64,000 nt of DNA, from the NCBI GenBank assembly GCA_023525715.1, contig CM042012.1:117360798-117424797 (forward strand), written 5' to 3'. The notes below the pieces were generated by a model. The model saw only the letters and a program-made list of their open reading frames with translations. It was not told the DNA's origin and ran no database searches. The translations under genes and the position numbers were made by a program. Positions 33,200-43,875 of the stretch are shown piece by piece (within the stretch, counting starts at the first letter, position 1; each line of letters begins with the position of its first letter). This DNA is from Cichorium intybus. Its lineage: Eukaryota; Streptophyta; Magnoliopsida; Asterales; Asteraceae.

Positions 33200-34160
33200 G
33201 TACACCAAAATTCTTACTCTGTGGAACATATGGAAAGGTTCAATATACAAGGACTCAACTTTCCTTTTTGTCCCACCTCAATTTCTAGACTTTCCGTAGG
33301 ATCTTTTGATTATCCCGACATTCCTCATCTGGAATTGCAACGGTTTTACTCTATGGCTCATGTACTACCATTACTGCTTCATAGCCATTTTTCAATTTTC
33401 TCGTATTTATCAAGTCTTCTTTTTAACTTGTATCACCGTCTAGGATCTAGCCAACGGCTGTTCCACATCTTCAATCCTATAAATCGAAGGGTAACATGGT
33501 GTTCTATACTACGCATTATACGAGTCCTCTAAACGCTAGTACTAAAACTATTATTATCTACGAGTTCTACCAAAGATAGGCGATCTTCTCATCCTCCACT
33601 AGGGTCTGCTATGCAATTTTCAAGCATATCTTCTAGAGTCTGCATCATTTTCTCGCCTCGTCTATCATTTCTGCAATCCTTATACAGTACTTACTAGTAC
33701 TTTTGAACTATCAATTTTAAGAATTAATGCTAAATTCAGCAAATAATTCTAGTATATCGGTCCGATACAGTCGCCACCTGTAGTGCACGTCAACAATTTT
33801 CTTTATCTTTGTAGTTTTTCACTACCTTTCCACTCTTATATTCTTCTTAGTCGGTATTATTCTACACTGATTTCATCAATCAACCTGCAATTCACCCATA
33901 TGGTGTTCATACCCATACGGTACTTGCAAAGACTTTACTACAAAGTCTATGATATTTTTCGTCCCATTTCTTCTTTAGGACGTACAACCTTATGTTTCTA
34001 ATGATTTGACTGTAGTTACCCACAAGTCAAACACTTTTCACATGTCTTTCAATGTCTTTCCTCAGCCCCGGCCACCAACACATAGGTTTTATTGACCTAT
34101 ACAGTTTGGTATTGCCCCGGGTATGCTGCATATCTGATACAAAATGCATCTTTTCAAGAT
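33200..34160 (-). pseudogene. Integrase remnants of element A
   Basis: Minus-strand codons scattered over several frames match gypsy integrase. Near 34000-34150: a zinc-binding region remnant with LYRSIKPMCWWPG.RKDI. Near 33530-33580: VDNNSFSTSV, equal to the family AYNNSYH.SI, followed by frame-broken core end. Near 33230-33310: GQKGKLSPCIL, equal to the C-terminal KGKLSPRYIG. Integrase would join the DNA copy to the chromosome. Heavily decayed; plus-strand open frames over this stretch are shadows. Confidence 0.65.
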
Positions 34161-34377
34161 GATTTTTATGTTTCGTTTGACTTTGGAATTCACATTCACA
34201 ACCGCCAAGGGTTTTAAATCACTGTGATATTCCAACTAACTTCCGCTACTATTCAATCATTTATTCACTTTTCACGTTTTCAGACTTGCACACATCTTTC
34301 TGTGCTACCCGAATCAACTCAGGTAATTAATTTGCCACGTTCATACACGTGGATGTAACCTCCAAAGGTTACTCTTT

Positions 34378-34600
34378 CTAATTCAAGGCATCTGTAATCA
34401 CATACGCCTTTCTGAGATGGTACAAGATTTCATACCCGAAATCTCTAAGTAACCCATCTATCTTTGCTATTTCATATATAGCTTCTTTTTGATCAATTAA
34501 GTCTTTCAAACTTTTATGATCCTTATACACGGTAAGCCTTACACCATATAGATAGTGTCTCAAAAGCTTAATACCAAAATCATAGTTGGTATTGCAACAT
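34378..34600 (-). pseudogene. RNase H remnant of element A
   Basis: The minus reading RHYLYGVRLTVYKDHKSLKDLIDQK...GLLRDFGYEILYHLRKAYVITDALN matches the end of gypsy RNase H (family: HYLYG....Y.DHKSL...F.Q..LN.RQ.RW......YDCEI.YHPGKANVVADALSR). The ADALSR end is reduced to TDALN. Confidence 0.8.
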
Positions 34601-34875
34601 CATGCATTCACAATCAAAGTTGGATACATTTCAACGATCCAATCCATCTTCTCTGCTTAGCATCATTGCTAATGTTAGAGGTTCACACAAGGTTTATTCC
34701 AAACCTTTACAACATATCTGTGGTCTTTCTACCACTCAGACTTTACACTTTTATTAGTCAACCTTAGTCAACTGACCAGCAATCAAGGAGCAGTTTTCTA
34801 CAACTCTCCTATAGTAACCCGCCAAATCCAAGGAACTACAATGTCAGTCAGATTCCTCAGGCGGTTCCAGTTTTA

Positions 34876-35226
34876 TCACGGTATCATTCTTTCCACTGGT
34901 TCTACTTTATCATCTCTGGCATTGTTAACATGCCCAAAGAATATGTAACTTCTTTTAGCCAAATTTTTCATACTTGGAGAATTTAACATATCACTCAACT
35001 CAGTGAAGTAACTCCAGTATCTGGTACAAATGTACTTCATATTCAGTCTGATCTCGAGAATATCAGATTCTCCGTGGTCAATGTACATACACATTAACTT
35101 ACATTTCTTCTTTTCAAACAAGATAGGGCTCCACATGATGACACATTCAGTCATATAAGACCCCAATTCAAAAACAATTTCTTCCAATTGTTTTACCACT
35201 CTGCCATCTCTGCATAGGCTAATCAA
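34876..35226 (-). pseudogene. Reverse transcriptase remnant of element A, catalytic core deleted
   Basis: A 116-codon minus frame begins with a segment equal to the early fingers region (WSPILFEKKKCKLMCMYIDHGE, family WGAPVLFVKKKDGS.RMCIDYRELN). It then passes within about 30 codons to the late RT motif IFFGHVNN (family FLGHV). The palm region with the catalytic YxDD lies between these in working elements and is missing. The same shortening is seen in both bodies of array B. Confidence 0.75.
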
Positions 35227-35489
35227 TATAGAGCCTAAATAATAGGAACGGCTCCCAAGTCCAGCTTAATCATAAGCTCTTCTCGCCAATCTGGCAGAAA
35301 TCCTGGAAGTTCTTTTCAAAAGAAACATCCGAGAACTTATTCAAAGTAGTGAATTACTATCACTGTCTTATCTAGCTTGGCCAATACCACGTATGCCAAC
35401 TACAACATCATTCCTTTACTAACTCTTTTCTGAGTTTAAGCAAAGGAAAATAACCGGTATTCTCAACAACGGTCATTTATCATGGATGT

Positions 35490-35760
35490 TCATCCGCTCA
35501 TTTCTGTTCTAAGAACCATACTGTTCTTGTTTCTACAATTCATGTTAGCATCATTCATTGCTAACCAATTTATAAGCACAATTGCTTCAAATTCAATTGT
35601 AGTCATTAGCTTTAGATTCATAGGGAAAATGGTCCCGTAAATCCTTGGCAAACTACCTTCCAGGTGTTCAATATCTAGAACATACTTGCTATCTGCTATA
35701 GCTACTTCCAGAATTTCATCTAAAATCGTTGATGAAATATCCAATCACGACATCAGTGTC
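35490..35760 (-). pseudogene. Protease remnant of element A
   Basis: The minus reading has VAIADSKYVLDIEHLEGSLPRIYG, FPMNLKLMT and IVLINWLAMNDANMNC. It equals the gypsy protease C-terminal half (V.I.DG......VY..C.......F..NL.PM......VIGMDWL..N.A.IDC). The N-terminal part with the catalytic DSGA is not visible. Upstream (35761-36572) only weak gag-tail-like stretches remain. Confidence 0.7.
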
Positions 35761-36572
35761 ACCGATCCAAAGCATAGCTTCATGGATCAAATATAACATA
35801 CACGAAGTTATATTCAAAACATTTACATCGGAGATCATATCTATCTCCTCACGAGTTTCTTCCATAATCTGCTGGAAAGATCAAGGCACCACTGGTCCTT
35901 GTTAACCATCCATTTCTTCTTTCTTTCCTGGGTTCACCACCCGTTACTCCACATTTAGCATGTGAGTATGTCATAAGGAAGTGATCTATAGTTCCTCGCT
36001 GGAACCACTTCCGTCCCATACAACAAGCTCGAGCAATCTGCTCCTATCATCTGCAATTTCAGTATGTCAACGGTAGAGTCTCAACTCTAAAATGTTCTGA
36101 GTGCTTTTCCTGCATTTCCTACATCACATCATCTATTCGTTTTGGTCTCTTCCCTTCAAGGCTAGACCTGCATCGTTTAACTTCTTCTGAGAAGTCCACC
36201 GATATCTATGCTTTTCTTGTAGTCTCAACTTCTGTTCTTTCACTTTGAATATCAACCAAGGTAAGCAAACGATTTCTTTATCTGACCACATCAGCTAATA
36301 TTGCTCAACATGTGGATTTCTGCTATTCGTCCCCTTTTTTTTCCACGTATTACGGAGCTTTGATAAAGGGTTGATCCATTTCCTAGAGCTTCGCGCCCTA
36401 AATGTCTTCCATGAAGATTCACGGTTCATACTTCTTATACGTCAGAAGTTAGCAACAATTAGGTTATATATGTATAATAATAACTATATACACCTAACTA
36501 TGCATCATGTCTACTATCTCAGGGTTTAAGTCCAGGAATCTACTCTATAGACACCTAGTTCACTTAAACCAC

Positions 36573-36585
36573 GGCTCTGATACCA
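36573..36585 (-). promoter_or_regulatory. Primer binding site of element A, tRNA-iMet type
   Basis: The plus strand reads GGCTCTGATACCA, so the element strand reads TGGTATCAGAGCC, the standard site for initiator methionine tRNA. It stands three bases from the 5' LTR. Confidence 0.9.
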
Positions 36586-36588
36586 ACT

Positions 36589-38985
36589 TGTAGCACCCGA
36601 CTTTTAAAACAAAAACACCCCTGAAAAATTTTTCATTTTAAACAAAGGTTTCAATACATAAAACCATAACAAAGGGGTATATTTTAATAAAAATGGGTAC
36701 AAGCGTATCAAGGAGAGTATAAAATATCGTAGTCTCCTTTGAAGCCGGGCTGCTACTGACAGCATCTAAGAGTCCTACTTCACGAGTCACGGACTCCATT
36801 TATTCCCCTATCAGAATCATGCTAACCTGCAGGGACATTTAACAAACGGTATGAGCTACAAAGCTCAGTGAGTAATCATTCCTGCAAATAACATGTATCA
36901 AATATATTCGTATATCTGTTCGGATATCGAATCCAAACTCATAGCCTTACTGGCTGACCATATATCTCTTAGGATTCCACATCCTAATTTTGTAGCCTTA
37001 CAGGCTACTTCATGACAACCTGCAATTATCAAACTACATCAGTTATTTGCACAGATAATCATATCTATCGTTTCTGTCCCATGTTTCTTAGTCACAATGG
37101 ACTGCATCATATGTCATGGCTATATAAGTCGCACCCTGTGTCATAGCTATGTAAGCTGCACCAAAACAATATCAATATATAAATCATAGACCGCAGGCCG
37201 CATCAGCTGGGTTTAACAACCCGATATCATAGCCAAAAGGCCGCACCATGTACCTGTAACAAAATCATAGCCCGAAGGCCGCATCGGAGACATAGCCCGA
37301 AGGCCGCACCGGTTAGATATGGCTCACAGGTTAGCCCGCTGTTGCCGTGGCTCACGGGTTAGCCCGCTGTTGTCTATATAAATTTAACTCCTCGGAATAA
37401 ACTGCGGCTCACGGGTTATCCCGCTGTTTCCTAGACTCACGGGTTAGCCCGCTGTTGTCTATATAACAGTTTACATAGATATATTGACTCACAGTTCCGT
37501 TCTTGTCTATTATAGACTCACAGCTTATCTGGTCTTGTCATTCTATTGACTCACAGTTCCGTTCTTGTCTATTATAAACTCACGGCTTATCTGGTCTTGT
37601 CTCTTCAAACGTATCTTTGAACCATCAATTTCGTCCCACAATCAGTTTCAACCTGTAACAACTCAATCATCATATATCACATATGGTATTAGTGAGATTA
37701 CTCACCTGAAGGTTTGCTACAACTAGCTCTTAGCGATTCTTGCATTTCAATGTGTTTCGCGAGATCTTGTCCCGTACCTATAATTCATTCATTTTCAAAA
37801 TGATTATAGGTTAATACCCATTTCAATTAACTCTAATACACTAGAGTTCAATAAAACAATGTTATAAACAATGCCTAGTTAATAAACTTTCCGTTTACTA
37901 ACTTTATATGAATTTTACTATTCACCGAGGCATTCAGATAGGTCTACAGTGCCCCCGAGGGGTCGGAAACTCAATCTAAAAATTTTCCCAAACTTTTCAG
38001 ACCATAATAAGTCTACGGTTCAAGTTTGAGCTTAATCGGACAAGCCAAACAAAAGATAGCATTTCAAAGTTTCTGTCCAGGGTCTGCCTATAGGCGCGCC
38101 GCGCCTGGATAGGGGCGCACCGCGCCCAGCGCCTGTGCAGAGCTCCTGTCCAGTCGCGAATTTTGCACTGTAGCTTGCTGTTTTGGTCTATTAAGCTCTT
38201 ATTTCTGCTCTTATTCACTTGGGGTTTGTTCCTAGGCTAAAACCTTACATTTTTACAAGGTTTTTAACCATCAAAACACACTCAATCATCCATATTAAGA
38301 ATTAGGGTTCTTAGTTTTAACAACCCCAAATCTTCAATTTCATCACTAATAGCAATCTACTTCCATTTTCTTGAGTTAAGTCCTTATTAGCATGTCTTAA
38401 TGGAAGCATTACATCAATTAAACACATAATCATAACTGAAATTCATAAATTTCAGTTTCTATAAAAATTCCTCAAGAACAAACAATCAAGAACTTGGAAT
38501 ACTAACCTTGTTTGCTTGGGAATCACCAATTCCATGCTATCATTCCAATTCCATGCTTCAAGCTTCAAGGATTTCCAGGTTTTTGCTCTCAAAACTCATT
38601 CCCGTAACTGAAATTTGGCCAGTCAACAACAGAGTCAACCTCTCTATATATACCACAAATTTTTACAAATTTGGTCCCTAAGTTCATTTTCTTGAACTTT
38701 GACCACAATAACTAAGTTTTATTACAATAAAACTTTCATTTCTTACATTTTTGCCACAACCAACAATATTTTCAGAATTGGTCCTTCACTTGTCAAATGA
38801 CCAAAATACCCTTTTTCGGTAAAACGACCCAAATTCAGTTTTTATAACATTTTAAGTCCAAAACTCAAAATATTATTTCAAACCAAATACTTTTCTGTCC
38901 AAAAGACCAATTTACCCTTCCAAGGTAAAATGACCATTTTGCCCTTTTATTATAATTATATAATAAAACATGTCTTGGCGTTACA
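36589..38985 (-). repeat. 5' LTR of element A
   Basis: It starts TGTAGCACCCGA (G for A at the fifth base) and ends TTGGCGTTACA. Same length as the 3' LTR (2397 bp), with only a few substitutions seen by eye. Followed by TSD CTTTA. Confidence 0.9.
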
Positions 38986-38990
38986 CTTTA

Positions 38991-39523
38991 ATTGGTATTT
39001 TTATGTTTATCATTTATTTTAGTATTTCTTAGTTTTAGTATTTGCTTGATTCCTTCAATTCTGGATTGTAGAATCTGTTGAAACAAGTTTAGTTGGGAAT
39101 ATTTTCGAAGTTAGTAACTATTGGCTTCTGGATTTTGTTTAAGTTTATGATATTCTTTTGGTTTAAGTTAAATTGCATGTTTTCGGTATTGTTTATGTTT
39201 GGATGATATTTTGGATGGTTTGGATTGTTTATTGCTTCTGATTTTTCTGGAATAACCTTCTGAAATCAGTAATTAAGTTTGGTTTAAAGTTTGAAGTAGT
39301 TCAGTTTAGTTGATACTTGGTTTAGTTTTCGGTATTGAGATTTATTGGTTTTTTTGGGAAGTGAAGAGAACACCGCCGACTATAGCGTGACACTGTAGTT
39401 GGTCATTCTGACACTATATCTTGACCACGAAACTCCCATGGATCGACCACTGCAGCTACTATACTAGTTTGCGGGTGAGGTTTTATTTTCAATTTTTGAC
39501 CGTATAACGACCTAGGCATGTCA
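38991..39523 (+). repeat. 3' LTR of element J, right part
   Basis: It continues J's LTR after the A insertion (ATTGGTATTTTTATG) and ends CCTAGGCATGTCA. Together with 30041-30480 it gives 973 bp, matching the 972-bp 5' LTR. Confidence 0.9.
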
Positions 39524-40523
39524 CTTACTCAACAAATACTCATAAAGAATGATAGTATCTTCTGCTGAAATTATCTCTACTGTACTGAAGAATGGCTTAT
39601 TGACGAACATCTGACCCTCAGCTGCTGATGTAATGCTTAAGAGCGAATTGAAGAAAGCAATCAATATTTTAGTAGAAAACTAGTGAAAAATGAGTTGCTG
39701 TTCCGGAAATATCTCGACGTTTACCTATTGTCCGGAGGACTTCAGATAGAAAATCTTCGGGACGATGCTACTAAACTTGGACCTCTGATTCGTCAATCGC
39801 TCGTCCGATGATGGCCCGTTGACATAATGAAATGGTCAGCATCAAAGACCAGAATAAAATATACATTATTCTGATAAGTCGTAAGAAGGAAGTGTACAAT
39901 CCTAAGCGAGATGGTCTGAAAAATATATGTAATGAAGAACTCTTGGATGTAATCGTGAATGTCCAACTTTTAAAGAAAAATACGCGATGATGAAAAACAT
40001 TTTATCAATAATTTGCTTTGAATGAGTGAGGTATATGTTAACAAAAATTATTGGTTAAACATAAGAGGAATAAATTTATGTTAAAAATATTTTTGGTGAT
40101 GAGAAGAAGTAGCTGCTGATGAAATCATCAGGAGAAAGTTATGTTCTTAAGAGGAGAGGTTGCTGATGTCATCAGGAGAGGTAGCTTCTCCTGAGTAAGG
40201 AGGTTTTGGTTTTGGGTTTGTTCAGCATCACCTATAAAATTTGTTCATGAAAGGAGAAGGCTGCTGATGAGGCTTAAGACGAAAGAAAAAAAATTGGTTC
40301 AAAAAAATTTTGGTTAAAATTTGTGTTAAAAAAACAAAGTGTTGAATGGGTTTTAAAATAAAAATAACTTGGCAACTCATCAACAACTTTTTTGGTTTGG
40401 AATTTAGCTGCCATCACTGCAATCAAGTCTGTCAAAGAAAAGAAGCTCTTGAAATCAACGTACTTCAGCTTCAAAGTGGTCCGATCCGATGATAAGTTTA
40501 TTACCTTTCCCCCACTTATTTAC
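39524..40523 (-). other. Body of element E, unrecognised
   Basis: No retroelement domain is visible on either strand. A GCTGCTGATGA..TCATCAGGAG phrase recurs near 40110-40270, and a weak minus frame covers 40274-40474. May be E's own body or an unrecognised insertion. Confidence 0.4.
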
Positions 40524-40938
40524 CAATCATAAATCCTACCGACATCTTAGACATTAGGAAAGCTCTTCACCATCCTGTTGACATCTTTGCCATTGGGAAA
40601 TCTCTTTACTGAATTATCCTTAAGAAACCTTCTATTGCTACTGCATTTGATTATTTTAAGAGATATCTTATGAGATTACTTGCAAACTTGTTAGAAATAG
40701 ATTGTGAAAATGATATATTATTTCATGAGCCAACTGATATTCGAGTTGATGATGTCTTTGAAGTAATCCTGGATGGATAAACAGACATTACTAATACTGA
40801 TGAGATTGGGATCATCTATGTAAATATGTATGACGAATAGTCAAAATTATTCTTTTAACTAAGTCAATCACACACATATTCAAATGATTTTCTTAAGGAT
40901 TTTGAAGATATTGCTCTATTGTCATAAGAAGGATCCAT
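40524..40938 (+). pseudogene. Decayed unknown coding region
   Basis: A single plus frame of about 138 codons reads like protein between five or so stops: PTDILDIRKALHHPVDIFAIGKSLY, then PSIATAFDYFKRYLMRLLANL, ENDILFHEPTDIRVDDVFEV and TDEIGIIYVNMYDE. Codon choice and the mix of charged and hydrophobic residues look coding. I do not recognise the family. It lies on the strand opposite to element E and ends at the LTR of C. It may be a captured or accessory gene, or part of an unrecognised older element. Confidence 0.4.
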
Positions 40939-41154
40939 TGTAATGCCCCAAATTCGGCACCGAGTATATCCAAAAATTTTCAAATTTAATTACAAGTTTT
41001 ACAGTATACATATACTCGGGCCTTGGAACCACAAATAGATATCTTGAAGAATCGATTCCACGATACGAGTCGGGCGCTACGTTATTCTAATCCTGTAAAA
41101 AAACCCTAATTCATAGCATAAGTAACTTAATCGCACAATCATATACACAATATT

Positions 41155-41424
41155 TGACCATAAAGGCACTATCTAACCACTAAAGCAATGTCCAACCACA
41201 CAGGTACTATCTAGCTACTAAGGTAATATCCAGCCACACAAAGCACTACCTATACACTGAGCAATATCTGGACATATAGGCACTGTCTAACCACTAAAGC
41301 AATATCCAGCCACACACGCACTATCTAACTACTAAGGTAATATACAGCTACACAAGACTATATATACACTATGCAATATCCAGTCACAGATGAGTTATCT
41401 AACCACTAAAGAAATGTCCAATCA
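41155..41424. repeat. 19-bp minisatellite in the LTR of C, left part
   Basis: Units such as AGGCACTATCTAACCACTA, AAGCAATGTCCAACCACAC and AGGTAATATCCAGCCACAC follow each other in 19-base steps, forming an alternating 38-bp pattern. The array continues beyond the B insertion. Confidence 0.75.
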
Positions 41425-42160
41425 TGTAACACCCGGCTTTTTAAACAAAAACACCCCTGAAAAATTTTTCATTTAAAACACAGGTTTCAATACATAAAAC
41501 CATATCAAGGGGTATATTTTAATAAAAACGGTTACAAGTGTATCAAGGAGAGTATAAAATACCATAACTCCTTTAAAGCCGGGCTCCTACTGACAGCATC
41601 TAAGAGTCCCACTTCAAAGTCACGGACTCTATCTTGTCCCCTACTAGTATCATGCTAACCTGCAGGAACAGTAACAAACGGTATGAGCTACAAAGCTCAG
41701 TGAGTAATCATTCCTGCAAATAACACGTATAAAATACAATCATATAACTGTCTGGATATCGAATCCAAACTCCTAGCCTTACTGGCTGACCATATATACT
41801 CTAGGATTTCGCATCCTATTCTGTAGCCCTACAGGCTGAATCATAGTGACCTGTAATTAACAAGCCACGTGAGTTATTTGCATCTATAATCATGTCTAAC
41901 GATTTCTGTCCCATATTTCTTAGTCACAATGGACTGCATCATATATCATGGCTAACAGCCGCACCCTGTGTCATAGCTATATAAGCTGCACCAAAATATT
42001 ATCAATATACAATTCATAGCCCGCAGGCTGCACCAGCTGGGTTTAATAACCCAATATCATAGCCGAAAGGCCGCACCATGTACCTGTAACCAAAATCATA
42101 GCCATAAGGCTGCACCATGTACCTATAACAAAATCATAGCCATAAAGGCCGCATCGGAGA

Positions 42161-42332
42161 CATAGCCCGAAGGCCGCACCGGAGTCATAGCTCGAAGGCC
42201 ACATCGGAGACATAGCCCGAAGGCCGCACCGGAGTCATAGCCCGAAGGCCACATCGGAGACATAGCCCGAAGGCCGCACCGGAGTCATAGCCCGAAGGCC
42301 ACATCCGAGACATAGCCCGAAGGCCGCACCGG
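42161..42332. repeat. 50-bp tandem array in LTR B1, three full units
   Basis: Each unit joins two 25-bp halves, CATAGCCCGAAGGCCGCACC.. and TCATAGCCCGAAGGCCACAT. The copies in B2 (48321-48542) and B3 (54531-54752) have four full units. Confidence 0.9.
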
Positions 42333-43009
42333 TTGGATATACAATCCAGAAATCATAGCCATATAGGTCGTACCCATTGGATATAAACATCCAGAAATCA
42401 TTGCCCGTAGGCCGCGCCCATTGGATATAAAATCCAGAATTAGTTATGGCTCACGGGTTAGCCCGTTGTTGCCTAGACTCACGGTTCCGTTCTTGTCATC
42501 GGAATGACTCACGGCTTATCCGGTCTTGTCTCTTCAAACGTATCTTTGAACCATCAATTTCGTCCCACAATCAGTTTCAACCTGTAACAACTCAATCATC
42601 ATATATCACATATGGTATCAGTGAGATTACTCACCTGGATGCTAGCTGCATTCAAATTCCGGTTGTTTCTTGCCTTTGCGTGCACCACAACCATTTTGTC
42701 CCATACCTATTTATTCATTTATATACCAAATGATAATAGGTTAATAACCATTCCAATTGACTCTAATACATGAGAGTCCAATATTATGCAACTATAAACC
42801 ATCCCTAGATGATAAACTTTTCATTTATCATCTTTTTATGAGTTATACTCATTCCCGAGGCATTCGTATCGATCTACAGTGCCTCCGAGGAGTCAAAAAC
42901 TCAATTTAGTATTTTTCTAGGACTTTTCATACCATCATGGACTTATGGTTCAAGTTTGAGGTAAATCGGACAAGCGTAGCAAAATTTAGCGTTTTTGGAC
43001 CCCCTGCCA

Positions 43010-43136
43010 GGAAGCACGACTCGTGCATAATTTTGCCTTGAGAAGCACGACTCGTGCAAGGCATAAAAGGCAACATACTTTGTTCTGCAGGGGAAGCACG
43101 ACCCGTGCCAAAAGAGCACGACCCGTGCTCTTTCTG
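43010..43136. repeat. Cluster of near-palindromic 13-mers in LTR B1
   Basis: GCACGACTCGTGC occurs twice and GCACGACCCGTGC twice within about 120 bases. The first form is a perfect palindrome apart from its central base. Repeated at the same place in B2 (49220-49346) and B3 (55430-55556). Confidence 0.85.
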
Positions 43137-43875
43137 GGCAGTCCAGAATCAGTCGCGATTTTCCACTGTAGCACGCAGTTTTATCATATTAAGTGCTTAT
43201 TTTCGTTCTTAATCACTTGGGGTTCATTCCCAGGTCAAAACCCTTCATAAAAACAAGATTTCTAACCATTGAAACCAATCCAATTCATCAAAGTGAAGAA
43301 TTAGGGTTCATATTTCCAAAAACCCCAAAACTTCAACTTGATCAATTTCTATGGTTTCACTTGTTATATGCCTATCTAATGATCATATTAGAACTCAGAA
43401 TTCATGAATAAACATCATGAAATTCACTGAAATTTCGAATTTCAGTTTGGACCCAAAAACCCATCAAGAACAAACTAGTCAAAAACTTGAAATACTTACT
43501 TTCTATGCCACAAATTCTTCAATACCAAGCCTAGACTCGAAATCCAAGCTTAAATCTTCCAGAAATCTTGAACCCGTACAAAGCAAGCTCTCTCCCGTAA
43601 GCTCAAAATTCTGCACACATTGGAAGAAGCTTCCAAGTTTTTATACTTCCAGAATTTACATTTTAGTCCCTAGAGTTGCATTTATCAATCTTTTGCCACA
43701 ATGTACACAATTTATGACAAAGTAAGATTTTTATAACATTTTAAGTCCAAGACTCAAAACATTATTACCAAACAAGTCCTTTTCTGTCAAAAAGACCAAA
43801 TTACCCTTCTGAGGTAAAATGACCAATTTACCCTTTTTATTATAATTACATAATAAAATACATTTCGGCGTTACA

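Larger units (their letters stand above)
30481..38985 (-). mobile_element. Element A: defective Ty3/gypsy element, recent insertion
   Basis: Two LTRs of 2397 bp each (30481-32877 and 36589-38985) are nearly identical and flanked by a perfect TSD, CTTTA (30476-30480 and 38986-38990). The primer site and polypurine tract place it on the minus strand. The 3.7-kb body has only decayed remnants of protease, reverse transcriptase, RNase H and integrase. Young LTRs around an old, dead body indicate mobilisation in trans. Confidence 0.9.
24445..39523 (+). mobile_element. Element J: Athila-like gag-protease element without pol and ORF2, split by element A
   Basis: LTRs are 24445-25416 and 30041-30480 joined to 38991-39523. 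Flanks are CTTGC (24440-24444) and CTTAC (39524-39528), one mismatch. The body is 4.6 kb: primer site, gag, protease, conserved block, noncoding 3' part. Compared with F, the ORF2 gene is missing completely between about 29040 and 29130. Element A sits in the 3' LTR. Confidence 0.88.
41425..43875 (-). repeat. LTR B1 (2451 bp)
   Basis: TGTAACACCCGG to TTCGGCGTTACA. It has three full 50-bp units at 42161-42310. Diagnostic bases: C at 41586, T at 42884 and G at 42991 (counterparts discussed under LTR B2). Related to, but clearly distinct from, the LTR of A. Confidence 0.9.

Noticed and set aside
32862..33532. Plus-strand frames of up to 188 codons in the body of A (and matching ones in B)
   Set aside because: They lie antisense to integrase remnants of the minus-strand element and differ between A and B.
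42161..42332. Possible CRISPR-like array of regularly spaced repeats
   Set aside because: Units are contiguous without variable spacers, lie within LTRs and recur in all three; plant nuclear context.
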